This document shows, one piece after another, positions 7,495-13,547 of a stretch of DNA of 15,899 nt. Origin of the DNA: a bacterium (lineage in GTDB: Bacteria; Bacillota_I; Bacilli_A; RFN20; UBA1709); NCBI GenBank assembly GCA_012511355.1, contig JAAZGG010000062.1, forward strand, positions 1-15,899. Reading direction: 5' to 3'. Each line of letters opens with the position of its first letter. Position 1 is the stretch's first letter. The notes under the pieces are model-generated. The model ran no database searches. It was not told the DNA's origin and saw nothing but the letters and a program-made list of their open reading frames with translations. The position numbers were made by a program, and so were the translations under genes.

Positions 7495-7914
7495 ATGAAA
7501 TATGAATTATCAAGACGTCGTGGTCCATTTGGGTTTATCACCCCATTTTTAGATGACTTTTTTGGTGGAGAACTCAATACGGGCAAACAACTTATGAAAA
7601 CTGATATCCAGGAAAACGAGACAAGTTATCTCTTGAGTGTTGAATTACCAGCTGTTAAGAAAGAGGACATCAAAATCTCCCTTGAAGATGGCTACCTAAA
7701 CATTAAGGCTGAGTATCAGCATGAGGAGCAAGACGAGAAGAGCAGCTACTTAAGACGTGAGAGACATTATGGTTCAGCCTCCAGAAGTTTCTATGTCGGT
7801 GATGCTGTGAAGGATAAAGATATCAGTGCGAAGCTTGAAAATGGTGTTCTGAATTTAGAAATTAAGAAAGTGGTTGAAACTAAGTCAGACAAACAATTTA
7901 TCGAAATTAAATAA
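7495..7914 (+). CDS. hsp20: Small heat-shock protein, Hsp20/alpha-crystallin family
   Basis: ATP-independent chaperone that holds unfolding proteins in the cytoplasm for later refolding. At 139 residues it has the typical bacterial class A layout: a short N-terminal arm with GPFGFITPFLDDFF, an alpha-crystallin domain from about 35 to 125 with ELPAVKKEDIKISLEDGYL and the hallmark ENGVLNLEIKK (the A-x-x-x-n-GVL motif), and a C-terminal IEI (I/V-x-I/V) motif in FIEIK. AAGGAGG at 7480-7486 lies 8 bases before ATG 7495. It is transcribed alone, from a strong promoter controlled by two CIRCE elements and ending in a terminator, so it should be heat-induced through release of HrcA. In many Bacillota CIRCE is limited to the groES and dnaK operons, so its use here is notable. 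Confidence 0.95.
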   Translation: MKYELSRRRGPFGFITPFLDDFFGGELNTGKQLMKTDIQENETSYLLSVELPAVKKEDIKISLEDGYLNIKAEYQHEEQDEKSSYLRRERHYGSASRSFYVGDAVKDKDISAKLENGVLNLEIKKVVETKSDKQFIEIK

Positions 7915-7933
7915 TTTAAAAGGCTTCTTTCAT

Positions 7934-7957
7934 ACTCCGGTGCAAACCGGAGTTTTT
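7934..7957 (+). terminator. Rho-independent terminator after hsp20
   Basis: 8-bp stem ACTCCGGT (7934-7941) and ACCGGAGT (7946-7953) closed by a GCAA tetraloop of the stable GNRA type, followed by a T-run and further T-rich sequence. Confidence 0.95.
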
Positions 7958-7987
7958 CTTTTTGTATCTTTCTTTTCTTCTATTATT

Positions 7988-7996
7988 TGTTATAAT
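7988..7996 (+). promoter_or_regulatory. Extended -10 promoter of the DUF1538-PII operon
   Basis: TGTTATAAT: a perfect -10 TATAAT (7991-7996) preceded by the extended -10 dinucleotide TG (7988-7989). No good -35 box is seen at the right distance, as is common for extended -10 promoters. The T-rich stretch upstream is shared with the hsp20 terminator tail. Confidence 0.6.
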
Positions 7997-8028
7997 TGAA
8001 AAGAAATAAGAAAGGCGAGGTTTCAGCG

Positions 8029-9555
8029 ATGTTAAAACGGTTGTGGATAAAAATTAGAGAAGCATTAATCTCGGTTTTACCGGTGGCTATTATTGTTTTA
8101 ATACTTTATTTCACCCCCTTTGTCAATTTAACCCCTAACGAACTTCTGGTTTTTATTGTAACAACCCTGCTTTTAATTTTAGGCATCGCCCTTTTTAATT
8201 TGGGTTCAGATTTAGCTATGATACCGATGGGAAGAAGCATCGGTAGCGGTTTAATAAAAAGGAAAAATATCGGACTTTTAGTCGCCGTCTTTTTCCTGTT
8301 TGGTGTTTTTATCACTATAGCCGAGCCTGACACAGCCGTTTTGGCCGAATTAGTCCGCGCGGTCATTGATAAGACTTTTTTAGTTATAATGATTGGGGTT
8401 GGACTAGGATTATTTCTTGTTGTCGGTCTTTTTAAAATGGTTTTTAAACGGCCCTTTTCCATGATTATAACTTTCTTTTATCTAATGATGTTTGCCTTTG
8501 TCGCCCTAGTTTTAGTTAATGGTGATGCTTCCTTTTTACCCTTATCTTTTGATTCAGGTGGGGTAACAACAGGACTGATTACGGTGCCTTTTGTCATGGC
8601 TTTAGGTGTAGGTGTTTCTATGACTATAGGCGGAAGAAATGCCGAAGAAAACAGCTTCGGTTTAATCGCCTTCAGTTTAGTTGGTCCAGTTTTAATTGTA
8701 CTTTTAATCGGGGCTTTTATTAAAGATCCCATTCCCTATGAATTAGCGGATTATTCTATTGCCAGCAATTGGGGGCAAAATCTTCTTGAAAACTTATGGC
8801 GAACCGCTAAAGAGTCTTTACTAGCTTTAGTTTTAATCGCCACCTGTTTCTTTATTATTAATTTTGCTTTTTTAAAGATTGCGAAAGATAAAATAATTCG
8901 AATTATTATCGGAATTGTCTATACATTTATTGGTTTAGTCTTGTTCTTAACGGCAATTAATGTTGGCTACTTGCCGATAGGTAATAAACTGGGAATGGAC
9001 TTAGCAAATCAGGGTTCAGCCTTCTTAATTATCTGCGGTTTTATCATCGGCTTTGCGGTGGTTTTAGCTGAGCCGGCTGTGCATGTTTTAAACCAACAGG
9101 TAGAAGAAATTACCAATGGTCGGATATCGAAATTAGAAATGATGATGGGTTTAAGTATTGGTATTGGTCTATCAGTAGGTCTTTCCATGCTACGAATTGC
9201 TTTTGATTTTTCCATCCTCTATTACATCATTCCTGGCTATATTCTAGCTTTAGCTTTATCCTTCTTTGTGCCACCTATTTACACTTCCATTGCTTTTGAC
9301 TCGGGGGCGGTTGCTTCAGGGCCGTTGTCGGTGTGTTTTATTTTACCGCTCGCTATTGGAGCTTGTGTGGTTTTACAAGGTGAAGCCAAGGTAATGAGCG
9401 ATGCTTTTGGGATTGTGGCCATGGTAGCCATGACCCCACCAATTACCATTCAGTTACTAGGGTTCCGTTCGGTTATGGCCACTAAGGTGCGGGAGCGTTT
9501 ATCTTTGAGACGTGTTTTGAGTGCGGATGATAAACAGATTATTAAATTTAGGTAG
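8029..9555 (+). CDS. DUF1538 family membrane protein, two repeated DUF1538 domains
   Basis: Integral membrane protein of about 508 residues with many hydrophobic segments; probably a transporter or channel, substrate unknown. The two halves are related repeats offset by about 249 residues. An AEP motif is at 98-100 and again at 347-349, and a FDSG motif near a Ser/Thr-Gly stretch has its Asp at 175 (FDSGGVTTG) and 424 (FDSGAVASG). These paired motifs are typical of DUF1538 proteins. The open frame reaches back to a TTG at 7996, but that codon overlaps the -10 box; ATG 8029 has a purine-rich site (AAAGGCGAGG, 8011-8020) at good spacing, so it is preferred. It ends in tandem TAG codons (9553-9558). 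Two PII-like genes follow directly, an arrangement I recall from other DUF1538 loci, suggesting PII-type control of transport. Family assignment is from memory of the motifs. Confidence 0.85.
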   Translation: MLKRLWIKIREALISVLPVAIIVLILYFTPFVNLTPNELLVFIVTTLLLILGIALFNLGSDLAMIPMGRSIGSGLIKRKNIGLLVAVFFLFGVFITIAEPDTAVLAELVRAVIDKTFLVIMIGVGLGLFLVVGLFKMVFKRPFSMIITFFYLMMFAFVALVLVNGDASFLPLSFDSGGVTTGLITVPFVMALGVGVSMTIGGRNAEENSFGLIAFSLVGPVLIVLLIGAFIKDPIPYELADYSIASNWGQNLLENLWRTAKESLLALVLIATCFFIINFAFLKIAKDKIIRIIIGIVYTFIGLVLFLTAINVGYLPIGNKLGMDLANQGSAFLIICGFIIGFAVVLAEPAVHVLNQQVEEITNGRISKLEMMMGLSIGIGLSVGLSMLRIAFDFSILYYIIPGYILALALSFFVPPIYTSIAFDSGAVASGPLSVCFILPLAIGACVVLQGEAKVMSDAFGIVAMVAMTPPITIQLLGFRSVMATKVRERLSLRRVLSADDKQIIKFR

Positions 9556-9567
9556 TAGGTGAAACAG

Positions 9568-9942
9568 ATGAAGAGTGACGAAAAGAAAAACAAGAAAAGT
9601 AATGTTTCCGGTGTTAAGGCGCTTAAACTTTTAGTAGCCGTTGTTGAACGGCCACGTTTAGAAGTTTTTAGTGAGGCCTTAGAAGAATCAGAGGTCACCA
9701 TGCAACTATTTTTAAAAGGTGAAGGAACAGCGGATTCTAAAACTTTAGCTATGCTTGGCTTAGAAGACAAACACAAGGCGGTTATTCTTGCGACTATCCG
9801 CAGTGAGAAAGAGGAAGAAGTTTTAGATATGTTTGCTAGTAAATTTGCTAAGGCAAGAAATGGCAAAGGCCTTGCTTTTACAATAGCGTTAAATAGTTTG
9901 CTTGGCGTCGCCGTTTACCAATTTTTAAGTAATCAAAATTAA
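9568..9942 (+). CDS. PII-like small protein (divergent, first of two)
   Basis: About 124 residues. After a Lys-rich, probably disordered N-terminus (about 1-15) there is a ferredoxin-like pattern resembling PII: a first strand KLLVAVVERP, a helix, a central Gly-rich turn KGEGTAD where PII has its T-loop, a second strand KHKAVILATI aligning with the EKEIVLILV strand of PII-like proteins, a helix, and GKGLAFTIALNSLLG aligning with the PII C-terminal pattern GIVFTLPVDKTVG seen in the next gene. It lacks the classical uridylylated Tyr region. An alternative GTG start at 9559 is possible; ATG 9568 is chosen because it leaves an AGGTG sequence upstream, but the ribosome binding site is weak either way. 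Only 12 bases separate it from DUF1538. Likely partner of the following PII protein or a sensor on the DUF1538 transporter; this is inference. Confidence 0.75.
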   Translation: MKSDEKKNKKSNVSGVKALKLLVAVVERPRLEVFSEALEESEVTMQLFLKGEGTADSKTLAMLGLEDKHKAVILATIRSEKEEEVLDMFASKFAKARNGKGLAFTIALNSLLGVAVYQFLSNQN

Positions 9943-9956
9943 GGGAGAGTGAAAAC

Positions 9957-10265
9957 ATGAATGAATTTGAGGCAATTATCTGTATTATCAATGAGGGTTA
10001 TGTTGATGAGGCCATGGAAGAAGCTAAAAGACATGGTGCCAAAGGAGGAACGGTAATTAAAGCGCGCGGAACTGCCGCTAAAGAAGCCGAACAAATTTTT
10101 AATATTACCATTCAACCAGAAAAGGAAATGGTTTTAATTTTGGTGCCAACAGAACTAGTTGATGAGATTCTCCTTAGCCTTTACGACAAAATTGGAACGA
10201 ATACCGACGCTCAGGGTATTGTTTTTACCTTGCCTGTTGATAAGACGGTAGGTGTAAGTAGATAA
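9957..10265 (+). CDS. PII family signal transduction protein (GlnB-like)
   Basis: 102 residues with the PII fold signature: strand EAIICIINEGYVDEAMEEAKRHGAKGGTVIKARGT, then QPEKEMVLILVP, and the C-terminal QGIVFTLPVDKTVGV, which resembles the GxGxxFVxPV-type nucleotide pocket motif. PII proteins are trimers that sense ATP/ADP and often 2-oxoglutarate and bind a target, frequently a membrane transporter. The T-loop region between ARGT and FNITIQ is short and has no Tyr at the classical uridylylation site, so control by GlnD-type modification is unlikely. AAGGGAGAG at about 9941-9949 precedes ATG 9957. Next to DUF1538 and a second PII-like gene, it probably regulates that membrane protein rather than glutamine synthetase; no glnA or amtB is present. 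Family call is firm; ligand and target are inferred. Confidence 0.88.
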   Translation: MNEFEAIICIINEGYVDEAMEEAKRHGAKGGTVIKARGTAAKEAEQIFNITIQPEKEMVLILVPTELVDEILLSLYDKIGTNTDAQGIVFTLPVDKTVGVSR

Positions 10266-10280
10266 GTTTTTTGGTACTTA

Positions 10281-11387
10281 ATGATGAAAATCAATCTATC
10301 TAAAGAAGAACAAAAGGAATTCACGAAATTATTAGAAACTAAAGATCTTAATCTCGACCTTAATGAATTAATTGCGCATTTTTTGCAATATGATAGCAAG
10401 TTTATTAAAGCCCAAGCTTTTAAGCGTTTAGTTGAAATTACAGGGTTGAGTGAAAAAGAAGCACTCCTACAGTTATTTCTTCCTTATTTAGAAAAGATTG
10501 GAAAGAAAGCCTTAACATTAGAGATTAGTCCTACTTATTTTAAAGAAGGGCTTTTTCTTTTGGATACCAAAAAATACGAGGAAAATCCCTATTATGTAAA
10601 TATTAAAATTTCCGAAATTAAAGATGACAAGTGGCATTTTAAATATAGTTATTATCAGGCCTTTGAGGGCTTTGTCTATAATGATTTGATTATTAAAGAT
10701 GAGCTAGGTTTTTTAGAAATCCCGCGTTTAGGTTTTTTCAAGCAAGCCTTTAAGTACTTAGAAGTCTACGAAAATGGGGCGGAATGGATGAGTATCACCC
10801 CTAATGAGATAGAGACCATGGAAGAACCTTTAAGGGAAATGAAGGGTAAGGTTCTTTGCTTTGGTCTTGGCCTTGGTTATTTTGCCTATATGGCTTCTTT
10901 AAAAGAAGAGGTAAGTGTAGTTACAATCGTTGAGAAAGAGGCGGAAGTAATTCGTTTGTTTAAGAATAGAATTCTACCCTTGTTTGCTAAAGCCGAGAAA
11001 ATCAAAGTGGTTCAAGCCGATGCTTTCGCTTTCCTTAAGCAAGACTTAGATTATGACTGTGTCTTTTTTGATCTCTGGCACAATGCCAATGATGGGCTCG
11101 CTTATTATTTAAAACTCAAAAAGTATGAGCGGGAAAAAACTAAATACTATTATTGGATTGAAAGGTCAATTCTAACACTTTTAAGAAGGGCCACGCTTAT
11201 TGTTATTGAGGATAGTTTAGCAGGTTTTAATTCTGAATTTTATGGAGATGAAGGCTACGATAGACTTTTTAAAACTATCGCTCAGGTTTTAGAAAAGCAC
11301 GAAATAAACACTTATCAAGAGATTTGTGATTTATTAAGTGAAGAGAGTTTAAAACTTTTGGCAAGACAAGTAAGCCAAAGGCTTTGA
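10281..11387 (+). CDS. Rossmann-fold SAM-dependent methyltransferase-like protein
   Basis: 368 residues. The C-terminal half carries a class I methyltransferase or spermidine-synthase-like core: glycine motif CFGLGLGYF (G195, G197, G199), an acidic residue ending the second strand (E218 in VTIVEKE), D247 in QADAFAFL, and D264 in CVFFDLWHNANDGL. The DLWH plus downstream Tyr/Lys-rich stretch resembles uncharacterised spermidine-synthase-like proteins of Bacillota. The first 180 residues form a separate all-new domain with an N-terminal helical part and aromatic-rich YYVNIKISEIKDDKWHFKYSYYQ; I do not recognise it. Substrate unknown. It starts 15 bases after the PII stop with no visible Shine-Dalgarno sequence (two consecutive ATG codons, 10281 and 10284), so translation may be coupled. 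No promoter or terminator separates it from the PII genes. Its TGA stop overlaps the -35 box of the next promoter. Confidence 0.75.
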   Translation: MMKINLSKEEQKEFTKLLETKDLNLDLNELIAHFLQYDSKFIKAQAFKRLVEITGLSEKEALLQLFLPYLEKIGKKALTLEISPTYFKEGLFLLDTKKYEENPYYVNIKISEIKDDKWHFKYSYYQAFEGFVYNDLIIKDELGFLEIPRLGFFKQAFKYLEVYENGAEWMSITPNEIETMEEPLREMKGKVLCFGLGLGYFAYMASLKEEVSVVTIVEKEAEVIRLFKNRILPLFAKAEKIKVVQADAFAFLKQDLDYDCVFFDLWHNANDGLAYYLKLKKYEREKTKYYYWIERSILTLLRRATLIVIEDSLAGFNSEFYGDEGYDRLFKTIAQVLEKHEINTYQEICDLLSEESLKLLARQVSQRL

Positions 11388-11412
11388 CTTAATAATAAGG
11401 GCAGTTTATGAT
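11384..11412 (+). promoter_or_regulatory. Sigma-A-type promoter of the Fe-S scaffold operon
   Basis: -35 box TTGACT (11384-11389, five of six), 17-base spacer, -10 box TATGAT (11407-11412, five of six). The -35 box overlaps the stop codon of the upstream methyltransferase-like gene. GGGAGG (11424-11429) follows, 8 bases before ATG 11438, so the leader is only about 20 bases. Confidence 0.75.
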
Positions 11413-11437
11413 TAAAAAGTAGAGGGAGGATTATTTT

Positions 11438-12130
11438 ATGCGTTATACAACAGAAATAAAAAAGATGGGCTGTGTTGCTTGTGCGGCTAAACATGGTTCA
11501 GCCCCCATTCCCCAAGAAGGGCGCTGGGATAAGGTTAAGGAAATCAAAGACATCTCGGGTTTAACTCACGGAGTTGGCTGGTGTGCGCCTCAACAGGGTG
11601 CTTGTAAGCTAACATTAAATATCAAGAATGGTATTATTGAGGAAGCCTTGATTGAAACCCTTGGTTGTTCTGGTATGACCCATTCAGCCGCGATGGCCAG
11701 TGAGATTTTGATTGGGAAAACCATCTTAGAGGCCTTAAATACCGATTTGGTCTGTGATGCGATTAATGTTGCGATGCGTGAATTATTCCTTCAAATTGCC
11801 TATGGTCGCAGCCAAACGGCCTTTTCTGAAGGTGGGCTAGCCGTTGGCGCCGCTTTAGAGGATTTAGGAAAAAATAAACGTAGCCAAATAGGAACTTGTT
11901 ATGGTAGCAAGCTTAAAGGACCGCGTTATTTAGAACTCTCGGAAGGTTATATCACCGAATTAGGTTTAGATGAAAATGATGAGATTATTGGTTATAAATA
12001 TGTTAATTTAGGAAAGCTTATGGAAAGTTTAAAAGCGGGTCTATCAGGCGATGAGGCTCTCAAACAAGCCAGTGGTAAATATGGGCGTTTTGATGAAGCT
12101 AGCAAAATCATTGACCCTAGAAAAGAATAG
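11438..12130 (+). CDS. Iron-sulfur cluster scaffold protein (NifU/IscU-like)
   Basis: 230 residues. The central part resembles the NifU N-terminal/IscU fold: LGCSGMTHSAAMASEILIGK aligns with the GC-x-S...E-x-x-x-GK segment of IscU, on which Fe-S clusters are assembled. Seven cysteines are present: C12 and C15 (GCVACAAKHG), C49 and C56 (WCAPQQGAC), C77 (GCSGMTHS), C106, and C154 (IGTCYGSK). C77 and C154 are the best candidates for two IscU-type ligands. The N-terminal CxxC and the Cys-rich WCAPQQGAC segment are extra to classical IscU, so it may hold an additional cluster or metal. The protein is followed after 10 bases by the GGGtGRT gene, a pairing I know from anaerobic bacteria. No cysteine desulfurase is seen in the window. 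The stop is TAG. The scaffold role is inferred from family; not tested for this subfamily to my knowledge. Confidence 0.82.
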   Translation: MRYTTEIKKMGCVACAAKHGSAPIPQEGRWDKVKEIKDISGLTHGVGWCAPQQGACKLTLNIKNGIIEEALIETLGCSGMTHSAAMASEILIGKTILEALNTDLVCDAINVAMRELFLQIAYGRSQTAFSEGGLAVGAALEDLGKNKRSQIGTCYGSKLKGPRYLELSEGYITELGLDENDEIIGYKYVNLGKLMESLKAGLSGDEALKQASGKYGRFDEASKIIDPRKE

Positions 12131-12140
12131 GAGTGAAATT

Positions 12141-13157
12141 ATGGCTTTATTTGAAAAATATCATCTAAGAATCGATAAGATTAGTGAACTCCTTAAACGG
12201 CATGGTTTAAAAGATTTAAAAGCGGCTCATCAGCTCTGTTTAGATTATGGCTTTGATCCTTTAAAGATTGTTAAAGAAGTGCAACCCATCAGTTTTGATG
12301 ATGCTGCCTGGGCCTATACTTTAGGAGCGGCCATGGCTTTAAAACAGGAAAAGAAGAAAGCTAGTGAGGTGGCTAAGATAATTGGTGAAGCTTTACAGAG
12401 TTTTTGCATAGAAGGCAGTGTTGCCGCTGAGCGCAAGGTAGGTTTAGGGCACGGTAATCTTGCCAGTATGCTACTTTCAGAAGAAACTGAATGTTTTGCT
12501 TTCTTAGCTGGTCATGAATCCTTTGCGGCCGCTGAAGGGGCAATAGGTATTGCTAATTCTGCCAATAAGGTTCGTAAGAAAGCTTTGCGGGTTATTTTAA
12601 ATGGTTTAGGCAAGGATGCCGCCCTTATTATTTAGCGTCTCAATGGTTTTACTCATGTGGAGACCAGTTTTGATTACCGCAGTGGAAAATTAACAGTTGT
12701 CAGCGAGAAACCCTATTCAAAAGGACCAAGAAGCAAGGTTCGTTGTTATGGGGTGGATGATGTGCGCGAGGGTGTTGCTGTTATGTGGCAGGAAAATGTT
12801 GATGTCTCAATTACCGGCAATTCAACTAATCCCTCCCGCTTCCAACATCCTGTAGCGGGGACTTATAAAAAAGAGCGCTTAGAGGCGGGGAAAAAGTATT
12901 TTTCGGTGGCCTCAGGTGGGGGGACCGGTAGAACACTGCATCCTGATAACATGGCGGCAGGACCGGCTTCCTACGGTTTAACCGATACGATGGGGCGGAT
13001 GCATAGTGATGCCCAATTTGCCGGCTCTTCTTCAGTTCCGGCCCATGTGGAAATGATGGGTTTTATTGGCATGGGCAATAATCCCATGGTTGGGGCGACA
13101 GTTGAAATTGCGGTCGCGGTTGAAGAGGCCTTAAAGAAGTTTAATAAAAGTCGTTAG
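12141..13157 (+). pseudogene. GGGtGRT family protein, interrupted by one in-frame TAG
   Basis: The family is named for its motif, present here as GGGTGRT at 12915-12935 (codons 259-265). I know of no established biochemical function; it usually neighbours the Fe-S scaffold gene. ATG 12141 is chosen because GGAG (12130-12133) lies 7 bases upstream; an open frame from 12051 only runs through the scaffold gene. The first 164 codons include SFCIEGSVAAERKVGLGHGNLAS and LAGHESFAAAEGAIGIANSANKVRKKALRV. Codon 165 (12633-12635) is TAG, right after GLGKDAALII. In the same frame follow RLNGFTHVETSFDYRSG, then VRCYGVDDVREGVAVMW, the name motif, and AEFVEMMGF-like VEMMGFIGMGNNPMVGATV. Homologues, as I recall them, read straight through this junction, with Ser a likely original residue. 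Total length 338 codons matches the family (about 330). Either a recent nonsense mutation, a base error or readthrough; the downstream part could also restart at GTG 12657. Confidence 0.85.
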
Positions 13158-13186
13158 ATATAAAGATTGAAAAATTATTAAATCGC

Positions 13187-13214
13187 TTGACAGTTAGACA
13201 ATAAGTATTATGAT
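13187..13214 (+). promoter_or_regulatory. Sigma-A promoter of the feo operon
   Basis: Perfect -35 TTGACA (13187-13192), 16-base spacer, and -10 TATGAT (13209-13214, five of six). The predicted start of transcription, near 13221, coincides with the palindrome described next. Confidence 0.8.
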
Positions 13215-13221
13215 AACCATT

Positions 13222-13239
13222 AGTTAGTCATGACTAACT
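13222..13239. promoter_or_regulatory. Perfect 18-bp palindrome, probable metalloregulator operator of feoAB
   Basis: AGTTAGTCA-TGACTAACT is a perfect palindrome at the expected transcription start of the feo operon. Its TTAG...CTAA character recalls DtxR/IdeR-type iron boxes (TTAGGTTAG-CTAACCTAA) more than the Fur box (GATAATGATAATCATTATC). A related half-site, CAGTTAGACA (13191-13200), overlaps the -35 box, so two repressor contacts may cover the promoter. Iron-dependent repression is inferred from position and gene content; no regulator gene is in the window. Confidence 0.65.
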
Positions 13240-13268
13240 GTTATTTAAATATTAATTGAGGTGATTAT

Positions 13269-13547
13269 ATGCGCGAAAGAAGAAGACAAAGAAGAAGACT
13301 AAGAAAAGGAGAGCGGGGGCATTTAATTGACTTGCAAAAAGGACAAGTAGCTAAAGTTCTTGGTTTACATAATGATAGTGCGGCCGTACGCCGGCGCCTT
13401 TTTGATATGGGCATTACTAGTGGGGTAGAGATTAAAATCAAAAAAATCGCCCCTTTGGGTGATCCGATTGATATCGAATTAAGGGGTTATGAACTCTGTA
13501 TCCGTAAAAAGGATATGGAAACCATTGATATCGAGGTGATTGAGTAA
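13269..13547 (+). CDS. feoA: Ferrous iron transport protein FeoA with Arg-rich N-terminus
   Basis: Small SH3-like cytoplasmic partner of FeoB. Residues about 18-92 match FeoA: LIDLQKGQVAKVLGL, RRRLFDMGITSGVEIKI, APLGDPIDIELRGYELCIRKKD. The first 17 residues are an unusual extension, RERRRQRRRLRKGERG, with nine Arg and a Lys, mostly AGA codons. FeoA normally begins at about the LIDLQKG segment. The start at ATG 13269 is supported by GAGGTG (13259-13264) five bases upstream; the next possible start, TTG 13332, lies 18 bases from the nearest purine-rich stretch, too far. So the extension is likely translated. It could contact rRNA, phospholipid or FeoB; no function is known. The stop and feoB start share a base (TAATG), so the two are coupled. 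Confidence 0.92.
   Translation: MRERRRQRRRLRKGERGHLIDLQKGQVAKVLGLHNDSAAVRRRLFDMGITSGVEIKIKKIAPLGDPIDIELRGYELCIRKKDMETIDIEVIE

Noticed and set aside
7996..8028. TTG at 7996 as start of the DUF1538 gene
   Set aside because: It overlaps the -10 box TATAAT (7991-7996) and so would lie upstream of the transcript. ATG 8029 has a suitable ribosome binding site.
8106..9215. Several - strand open frames inside the DUF1538 gene and others elsewhere
   Set aside because: They are shadows of strongly coding + strand genes, have odd composition (many Lys, Thr and Pro from hydrophobic codons read in reverse) and lack ribosome binding sites.
12051..12140. ATG at 12051 as start of the GGGtGRT gene
   Set aside because: It lies well inside the scaffold gene, the added residues do not resemble the family, and ATG 12141 has GGAG at normal spacing.
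13209..13230. Fur box before feoA
   Set aside because: Only a partial match (TGATAACCATTA) to the Fur consensus; the perfect TTAG-type palindrome next to it is a better operator candidate.
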